From positions 42,594,001-42,658,000 of the forward strand of contig CANTUV010000035.1 in the NCBI GenBank assembly GCA_947685225.1: a stretch of DNA of 64,000 bases, written 5' to 3'. The notes below the pieces were generated by a model that did no database searches, was not told the DNA's origin, and saw only the letters and a program-made list of their open reading frames with translations. Below, piece after piece: positions 56,531 through 64,000 of the stretch (position 1 is its first letter; every line of letters begins with the position of its first letter). The stretch comes from Garcia nutans. Lineage: Eukaryota > Streptophyta > Magnoliopsida > Malpighiales > Euphorbiaceae. Both the position numbers and the translations under genes were made by a program.

Positions 56531-58170
56531 ACGGGCAAGGAAGAAAATAGAAGGGGTGGATGACTCGATTCCTAAGGAATTCCTGACCCCCACTGGGTAC
56601 GAAAAGTTGGGTACAAATGTGAAAGATGAGAAGTGACCTAGCACCCCCATAATACCTGGTTCATTGGAACCGGCCTCCTTTTCAGGTCTAAGTATTATTT
56701 AATTCTTAAATTATTATGATATTACTCATGTTATATGCGTTTAAAATAAATAAACATTCATCATATTATACATCAAACAACCAAACAAAGCGGGCACCCA
56801 TATCAGATGAAAACATGTCGTTACAACTATCCAAATATTTACAAAAATAAATAAAATAGGATACCTAGAAAAAGGTAGAAAATACCCCCTTACAATTGTC
56901 CCAAAGTCCATAAAATTAAACAACTAAGATAAAGAAAGCACCTACAAAGTGGGAACATGCCTTTACATCCTCGAAGTCCAAATAAATAAATGTAATTCAA
57001 CCATTTGATAATAATTAATAATAATTAAAACACATGACCAATCATCACTCAAATAATAATAGATTAAGGTTAAACTAATAAAATTAAGGTTTAATTATCA
57101 AATTAGGATTTCAATTGCAAGATTAGGGTTTTAGGGCTTTTATTGATCAAATTAGGGTTTTAACATGCAAATTGGGATTTTAATCCTAAAATAGGGTTTA
57201 ATCATGAGGGTTCCTAAATCTAGGGTTTATTCATGCAAAATTAGCATTCAATCCTAAATCTAGGGTTTAATCATGCAAAGCTAGGGTTCAATCCTAAATC
57301 TAGGGTTTAATAATGCAAAGTTAGGGTTTTAATTCTAAATTAAGATCCAATATGCAAGATTAAGGTTTTATCTCATGGGATTATAAAATTAAACTCATAA
57401 TTAAAAGGGTAGTAAATGGAAGAATGAAGATGATCAATGAAACTTTAGTCATACCTACGTTGTTGGCTCTACCAAGTTAATTTTGTTGAACCACACTTGT
57501 TGCTTGGTTTGTTGGAAAGCCTAGATTAATTTGGGTTTCTTGACTAGGTTTAAACAATATGGAGATTGTTTATAATGTTCATGAAATGGCTACTATTTAT
57601 CCTTGGTCTCTCTTTGTTTCAATTTTTGGATTGTTCTGTTAATTGCTAGGTCTGGCTCTCTGAGTTATGGCTACTATCTTTTCCATTCATTTTCCACTTA
57701 ATTGCTAATTATTTGCTAATAGTGGTCATTTTTTAATTTTTTATGGCTTCCCCTCTTTGCTACCATTGCTTTTGTATTTATAGGTAGCAATTAGGGCGTC
57801 CTTCGGTTCATTAATCCTAATCCTCTTTGTAAAGCTATCATTTATCTGAGCCTATGAGAATTTAAACCCAACTAAAACTAAATTAAGCCAAAATTAAGGA
57901 CTCATAATGAATTGGCTTAGCCCCTCATGTCCAATTGGGATGGTATATTAGTCAGTTCAGTTGATTTAACCCTTTTTAAATTGGACCAGAGTCGGTTTGG
58001 GCTTTTAATTGAACCAAATATAATTCAAGCTTTTAAAATTGGATCAAACTTAATTCAAGTTTTTCAAATTGGATCAGACTAGGTTTAAGCTTCTTAAAAT
58101 TAGATTTGATTTTGACTTAGCTCTTTTAATTTGAACTAAACTCATTCAAGGCCAAAATTAAGGGTCTACA

Positions 58171-58778
58171 GTCACACTACATGAAATCCTAGGCCCAGTC
58201 ATTCAAGATGGCTTGAGCAAAAGAAAAAGTAATAACCATAGGGGTGTGTGCCACACCATTAGGTAGAACACCCTGAGGATGACCTATTTATTGAAGAATC
58301 TGAGTCCCCTAGTAAAATGTCAACATTGACAACCCAAGCAAATAGATAAACCCTATGGCCAAAGCTCATAGTCATAAAGGAGCGAATATGATAATAAGAG
58401 CAATACCACAGAATTTCATTTTGACCAAGATATAGCTGCCAAGATGTCCATGCTCTTTTTGAGTTATGATGAATAAGGATCTATCTACCTCTATAAGGAA
58501 ATGGAGAATATGGGAGCTTAGTAGGCATAGCCACAATGCAAAGGTGATTCCTAAGCCAAACCTGTCAGCAAAAGACAAATTGTAAAAAATTATTTAAAGG
58601 AGAATAGGAGAGATAAACCACACCTCCTGAGCTCTATAAACCCTATCCAGACTAATAATTGTCTCAGCTAGCTAAAGTACAATAATAGAGCATTAATACT
58701 CCATCTAAAAGATCAATGGAACAAAATAAATTAGGCCCTAGCCTAGGTCACCTCTAAATAAAAACACACTAGTTTGGT
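58171..58778. other. Unassigned segment between TE6 and TE7
   Basis: On the minus strand a TTTTGCTGACAG acceptor-like site is followed by a broken reading frame. It may be a remnant of another antisense ORF, but no firm homology was established. Confidence 0.3.
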
Positions 58779-59629
58779 TGTAATATCCCAAAATGTACCC
58801 TAGAAGTTTTGGTATATTTGTTATAATTGGATTTTATGTATATGTTTCTTTGGTAAGAGAAGAGAATTATATAGAGAATGTATATGTTGTGTATATGAAA
58901 ATATATACAACATATACACAAGTCAAAGTCAAAGAAGGTTAGTGGAAGAAGATATTTAGTTATTTTAAATTAAATAAGTTAATTGGTGGAAATGAGAAAT
59001 TAAATGAATGGAAGAGGTTAATTTGGATTATTTTAATATTATTAGTGCTTGGATGAGAGGGTTTTAAGGAAAAGTTTGACTTTGATTTCTTTGGTTTCTT
59101 TCTTTCTCTCTTTCTTCATCGTGGTTCTCTTTCCTTTTCTTTCTTTTTCCTTTTGTTATCCGACCATCAAAGAAGCAAGAGAGCAAGAAGAGTTTTGATC
59201 TTCCAAGTTTAAGATTGAAGGAAGTTTTCAAGAGATCAAATTGGAGATTTAAGAGTTTCCTCATTCTTGGTAAGTCTTTCCACTTGATTCTTTAATTTGT
59301 TTGGGTTTGTGAGTTGAAGTTGTGTTTGAGAATGTGTTTGTTTGATTTTGGGTGTGTTTAAGAGTGTTTGGTTCTATTGATTTTTGGATTTTGGGGTTGG
59401 ATGGAAGGAAACAGTAAGTTTGTTGGTCTAGAAGTGTTGTGGTTGTGTTTAGGGTGGTGATAATATTTTGGATTGTGTTTGATGTATATTTTGGGTTGTT
59501 TTGTTATTTTTGCTAGTTTGATATGGTTTTAGGTATGTTTAGGCTAAGTTTGTTTGAAGTGGATGATGGTGGTAAGAAGAAAAATGTTGGTTGTGAGGTT
59601 GTTGTGGCCGGAATATGGGTTTTTGGTGT

Positions 59630-59930
59630 GACACGCCCACGAGCACGTCCAGGTCTTTAGGCGTGTCAATTGCTCTGTGTGGCAGTAGGTTTGACAAGGC
59701 CAGTAACACGCCCGTGTTATTGAACGTGTCATAGCCACTGTGTTATTGGGGAATTGACACGGCCATGAGCACGCTCATGTTGTTGGACGTGTTAATATTT
59801 CTGAGAGACAGAATGTATTACACGCCCAGTGACACGCCTGTGGTTCTGAGTGTGTCAATGCTTCTGTGTTGTAGAGTTAGGGCACGGTCAGGGACACGCC
59901 CGTGTGGTTGAGTGTGTCATGTTTAAAGTT
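59630..59930. repeat. Palindromic repeat array in TE7 LTR
   Basis: About four units of 80 bases with GACACGCCCGTG and TGTGTCA. Close in theme to the array in S3, although the LTRs are otherwise unrelated. Confidence 0.8.
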
Positions 59931-60076
59931 TGCCCTAGTTGGTTCTTAGCCTTATGATCTCATGTGGGTTTCATCATTCTTTTAGAATAGGTTGTGAAGA
60001 AGGTGATTTGCCATAATTTAATAAGTGAAGGATTTTTGGAAGAGGAAGTCAATAGAGTTGTGTGAGTTGTTTTGAG

Positions 60077-60399
60077 GTAAGTACAAACCTTGCATTATTG
60101 CATACATTCATGTGATTTTGGAACTTATACATTTGAGTATGAATGTACTAAGGAATCTTATTGCATTGTTGATATATATAAATAATGTTATGTTTTATAC
60201 AACGTGAACTTTGTGAAATGCAATATGATGTATGTATATTGATTATGAGTATTTGAATATGAATTGAAATAGAATGAAATGTGAAGCCATTGTGGTTGGC
60301 TATGATATTGTAAATGATGTTGAAGACATGAATTGAGAAAGAGAATGGTAAAGAGGTAAATGAATTGATTGTATGCCTAATATGTTATTCAATTTTCAG
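60077..60399 (+). other. Intron-like segment in TE7 LTR
   Basis: GAG|GTAAGTACAAAC donor and ATTCAATTTTCAG acceptor, conserved in S2 although the inner sequence and length (323 against 470) differ. Confidence 0.5.
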
Positions 60400-60429
60400 A
60401 GTGCTGGGTTTGGTGGCATGCCTATGAAA

Positions 60430-60682
60430 GGTAACAGTCTTGCCGGGTTGAGGATCTCTTCAAATTGAGTTGAATTGAGGTCCAAGAGACTGGGTCTGTT
60501 GCACTATATGAATTATTGATGTGAAATATATGAAAAGTAACAGTCTTGCCGGGTTGAGGATCTCCTCGATTTCAATCGGGTTGATGGTCCAAAAGACTAG
60601 GTCTGTTACTAGTAACAGTCTTGCCAGGTTGAGGATCTCCTCAAGCTTGTTGAGTTGATGGTCCAAGAGACTGGGTCTGTTA
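60430..60682. repeat. Three copies of a 72-74 base unit
   Basis: Each runs from GTAACAGTCTTGCC(G/A)GGTTGAGG to GAGACTGGGTCTGTT; copies start at about 60430, 60536 and 60611. The ends AACAG and CTGTT are inverted. Confidence 0.85.
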
Positions 60683-61193
60683 CACTATCCATGGATAGAG
60701 ATATGAGATATATTGCCTACGGGCTTGATCATTGTGATTATAGACCAAAGCAGTAACTCTGAACTTTGAATATCATATTAAATACTTGTTGGGCCCATGT
60801 GTGTCTATGTTATCATTATTGAATGTATGACATTGATATTGACATTGCATAATATCATTATAGTTTGTACCACTAAGCCGTTGGCTTAGCGCGATTGTGA
60901 TTTATCGCGCAGGTGATAGGGTTGAGACGGAAGATTCCTCTAGAACTAGTTGAGTTTATGCTTGAAGAGTTGGCCTAGAACTTAAAGATCAGAGAGTCAA
61001 GCTATCAATCATGTATATATTTCATGTTTTGTAAATTTTGATTTTTAATGTATTTGTACTTATTTGTTATAATTTCCGCTGCGTATTAATAAACATTTTT
61101 ATCTATTATGTTTTATGAATTTCTTCTAAACCTTTAATATTTGTTTTATTTCTTTTCGAGTTATGACTTGTGTATTTTATAAACTGTGGCATT

Positions 61194-61315
61194 TTCTATA
61201 TTCAGTATACGTATATTACGATCGTATAAGCATGCTGTGTACGTATATGGGGTATTCTATATTCAGTATACGTATATTACGATCGTATAAGCATGCTGTG
61301 TACGTATATGGGGTA
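61194..61315. repeat. Exact 61-base tandem duplication
   Basis: Two copies, 61194-61254 and 61255-61315, 13 bases before the LTR end. Rich in short palindromes: ATACGTAT, CGATCG, GCATGC and TACGTA. Confidence 0.92.
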
Positions 61316-61335
61316 TAGGGGTGTTACAATTATTT

Positions 61336-61347
61336 TGGTATCAGAGC
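61336..61347 (+). promoter_or_regulatory. Primer-binding site (TE7), initiator tRNA-Met
   Basis: TGGTATCAGAGC, seven bases after the LTR, is the standard complement of the plant initiator tRNA-Met 3' end. Confidence 0.92.
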
Positions 61348-61498
61348 CTAGGTTTGAGATTCTCAACCTAGGTTAATTGTAAGAAAAAGAGTATTTTGAT
61401 TTTAAAAAGTGGGTTTTTGAATAAAATACATGTTTGGTATTGGCAGTCTCTGATCTTTAATGAGGTGTATTCTGTTATGTTTACAGATATAGGTTGTA

Positions 61499-62890
61499 AT
61501 GGATTCTCATTCACGTCAGTCTTTTGAGGGTAGTGCGGAGAGTTTAGCTCCTGAAGAGAGTAGAGATGGAGCTAGAGTGGATAGAGCTGGAGAGGTACCT
61601 GTTTCTACATCTGGGAGACCAGCTGGTGAGGAGGCTCTGCCGGGTTGGCTTAGACATGTGATAGAATTGTTTAGGCAAGCCCCAGTATAGCCGCCACCAC
61701 CCCCACAACCATTGGTACTAGTGAGACATTACGATAAATTAAGAAAGTATGGAGCAGAAGATTTTCTGGGTACTATTGATCCAACAGTAGCTGAACAATG
61801 GTTAGATAGAATACAGAGGATATTCATTCAGTTGCAAGCCACTCCGGAAGAAAAATTTGATTATGCTAGATCACTGTTACAGAAGGATGCATATGATTGG
61901 TGGAAAATAGTTCCTCATGCCATGGATGATCCACCTACATTGTCCTACAGTGATTTTCTATGGGAGTTTGAGTTGAAATATACTCCGAGGGAATATAAAG
62001 ATGTGAAAAAGATGGAGTTTCTGAATTTGAAGCAAGACAGCCGGACTGTAACAGAATATGAGGTCGAGTTCATCCGGTTGAGTCACTATGCTGGGGGAAT
62101 TATTTCAGACGAGATAGACCGGTGTAGAAGATTTGAGGAGGGATTGAGGCCCTCTATTATGTGTCTTGTGGTTGGTTCTAGATACCAGGATTTTTCCCAG
62201 CTTTTTGCAGCAGCTAGGAGTGTGGAGAGAGCTCAGGGTATTGCAGCAGCTGCGACCGAGGAGGAGACTAGGGTTAGGAGACCCCAGTTTGAGGCAGGGT
62301 CTTCATCTGTGAAGAGAGGTAGAGGAAATTTTGTTCCCAGGATCAGTAGGAGTCAGAGGCAGGCTGGTAGGTCATTTCAGTTTCAGAGACAGAGATCGAG
62401 ACTTACAGTTTCAGTAGCGAGTGCTCCGACTCCAGTAGTTCAGAGATCTACTCTACCTATATGTGCTCAGTGTGGGGGTTCTCATAGAGGTATTTGTTGG
62501 AAGAATAGTGGACCAGCTGTATGCTTCAGATGTGGATCTCCTGATCATTTTATTAGAGAGTGTCCTGAGATGCAGGAGCAGAGGCTGGCAGATTCTGCAG
62601 TTTCTCGACCTAGTGTCAGAGGTGGTCAAGGGGGCAGAGGTTTCAGCAGAGGGGGTAGACCTGGATTTAGTCAGAGAGGAGGATCTCCATCCAGGGTTAG
62701 TAGGCCAAATGAGGCTGGACCTTCTCAACGAGTATATGTGATGCAAAGACAACCAGATGCTTCAGCAGTCATCGCGGGTACTTTCTCTTTATTTGGCATT
62801 CCAGTTCTTGCTTTGATTGATCCAGGATCTACTCATTCATATATAAGTACATCCATTTTGCCTGTGTCTGATTGCATTCTGAGTCCCTAG
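61499..62890 (+). pseudogene. gag: Gag-protease of TE7
   Basis: Starts at ATG 61499. A single TAG at 61688-61690 (in a Pro-rich stretch where Gln would fit, consistent with C to T) splits it; the same frame then runs 61691-62890. The capsid domain spans about 61740-62250 (AEQWLDRIQRIF, KDAYDWWKIV). CCHC knuckle: CFRCGSPDHFIREC. A Gly/Arg/Ser-rich linker follows, then the protease start with LALIDPGSTHSYIS as active-site region. The frame ends early at 62888-62890 because of a one-base shift near 62880; the rest of protease is in another frame. Confidence 0.9.
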
Positions 62891-64000
62891 GATTTTATGT
62901 TTTGGTGACAAATCCTTTAGGGCATAGTGTGATTGTTAGCAAGGTGCACCGAGATAGTGTAGTTGTTGTGCAAGGTGAGGAGTTTCGTGGAGATTTGATT
63001 GAAATGCCTTTTAAAGAATATGATTTGATTTTGGGCATGGACTGGTTGTCTAGACATGGAGCTATGGTAGATTGTCAACAAAAGTGTGTTACTTTGAGAA
63101 CTAATGATGGTAGATTTGTGTTGGTATCTAGTGAGCAGAAACAGCTTGCATCCTTGTTTGTATCAGCTGTAACTGCTAGAAGGTTGATTAGAAAAGGGTG
63201 TGACGCTTATCTTGCTCATGTCGCGGATACTAGAGTAGTAGGTTCTCAACTTGATATTATAACTACAGTTGCAGATTTTTCAGATGTGTTTCCAGAGGAG
63301 TTGCCAGGGTTGCCCCCTGAGAGAGAGGTTGAGTTTGGTATCGATTTGTTGCCTGGTACCACTCCCATCTCTATCACTCCTTATCGCATGGCACCTGCTG
63401 AATTGAGAGAGTTGAAAGTGCAGTTACAGGAGTTGTTGGATAAAGGGTTTATTCGCCCCAGTGTTTCTCCTTGGGGAGCTCCTGTGTTGTTTGTGAAGAA
63501 GAAAGATGGTACCATGAGGTTATGCATTGATTATAAGCAATTGAACAAAGTGACTATTAAGAATAAATACCCTTTGCCTAGGATTGATGATCTCTTTGAT
63601 CAATTAAAGGGAGCAGCAGTGTTTTCCAAGATTGATTTGAGATCTGGGTACCATCAATTGAAGGTTAGAGCTGAAGATGTTTCTAAGACAGTTTTCCGCA
63701 CCAGGTATGGGCATTATGAGTTTTTAGTAATGCCTTTTGGGTTGACGAATGTACCTGCAGTTTTTATGGATTTGATGAATAGAGTATTTAGGCCCTATCT
63801 GGATCAGTTTGTGGTAGTTTTTATCGATGATATTTTGGTGTATTCGCGTAATGAAGAAGAGCATGACAAGCATTTGCGGATTGTGTTGCAGATCTTGAGA
63901 GAGAAGCAATTGTATGCTAAGCTGTCAAAGTGTGAGTTTTGGCTTGATCAAGTGACTTTTCTCGGTCATATAGTTTCAGCAGATGGTATTAGAGTTGATC
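62887..64000 (+). CDS. pol: Protease end and reverse transcriptase of TE7 (partial)
   Basis: Open to the window end without a stop. It starts in protease (VTNPLGHSVIV, then LILGMDWLSRHGA). RT motifs are all present: LCIDYKQLNKVTIKNKYPLP, the first catalytic Asp in FSKIDLRSGYHQL, MPFGLTNVPAVFM, and FIDDILVYS with the catalytic Asp pair. The thumb side begins (CEFWLDQVTFLGH) when the window ends. RNase H, integrase and the 3' LTR lie beyond. RT appears intact, and the frame is offset by one base from gag. Confidence 0.92.

Larger units (their letters stand above)
54101..58170 (-). mobile_element. TE6: 5' LTR and leader of a Tat element
   Basis: 5' LTR 54686-58170 (with S3 inside), primer site 54667-54684 and leader 54101-54666 collinear with the TE3 leader. 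The rest would lie left of TE2, outside the window. No gene seen in the leader. Confidence 0.75.
54686..58170 (-). repeat. 5' LTR of TE6, split by S3
   Basis: TGTGAGCGG to GGGTCTACA on plus. Net about 1760 bases. Telo-box-like AGGGTTT motifs at 57060-57370 and a TATA (minus CTATAAATAC) at 57774-57783. Confidence 0.85.
58779..61328 (+). repeat. 5' LTR of TE7
   Basis: 2550 bases, TGTAATATCCC to GGTGTTACA. Contains three repeat blocks and an intron-like segment (60077-60399). Confidence 0.9.
58779..64000 (+). mobile_element. TE7: Tekay/Del-like chromovirus, right end outside window
   Basis: 5' LTR 58779-61328, tRNA-Met primer site, gag with CCHC knuckle, protease and RT. The RT and protease style fits chromoviruses of the Tekay/Del group; the chromodomain would lie beyond the window. 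Confidence 0.88.

Overview
The window is plant nuclear DNA, most likely from a eudicot, and it is almost wholly a stack of nested Ty3/gypsy LTR retrotransposons. No single-copy host gene, tRNA, rRNA or CRISPR array was recognised. The plant assignment rests on Tat-lineage polyproteins with two RNase H domains, plant mobile domain (PMD) reading frames, plant-type TATA boxes and introns, and primer-binding sites of plant LTR elements.

Layout, with labels used throughout. TE1 (1-6122, +) is a left-truncated Tat element whose 3' LTR is 4718-6122. It sits in TE2 (+), whose visible parts are 6123-7236, 36562-40081 and 53380-54100. TE3 (7237-36561, minus) is a full-length, about 18 kb (net) Tat/Ogre-type element inserted in TE2 with ATAAC target duplications. 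TE4 (15858-27002, minus) is a gag-only element inserted just after the pol stop of TE3, with ATATA duplications. TE5 (40082-53374, +) is a second gag-only element in TE2. TE6 (54101-58170, minus) is the 5' LTR and leader of another Tat element, into which TE2 inserted. TE7 (58779 to the window end, +) is a Tekay/Del-like chromovirus. Three solo LTRs are nested further: S1 (36790-37858), S2 (48668-51570) and S3 (54810-56530).

The most notable content is the antisense gene cassette of TE3, with a degraded copy in TE2 and a single-gene version in TE1. Between pol and the 3' LTR, on the strand opposite pol, lie aORF-P (PMD, 11261-13670) and aORF-D (PMD/DUF7745-like, 14099-15440). In TE3 each has its own TATA box and introns. 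Short hairpin-forming repeats lie where the sense and antisense units converge, and again inside the aORF-D intron. A palindrome array precedes the aORF-P promoter.

The second notable content is the gag-only family (TE4 and TE5). The two copies are in opposite orientation and share the same gag end, the same roughly 3.4 kb non-coding tail, and the same repeat-PPT-LTR order. They look like non-autonomous relatives that would depend on an autonomous element such as an intact TE3 relative. All elements seen carry disabling changes. TE7 is the least damaged: one stop codon and one frameshift are visible before it leaves the window.
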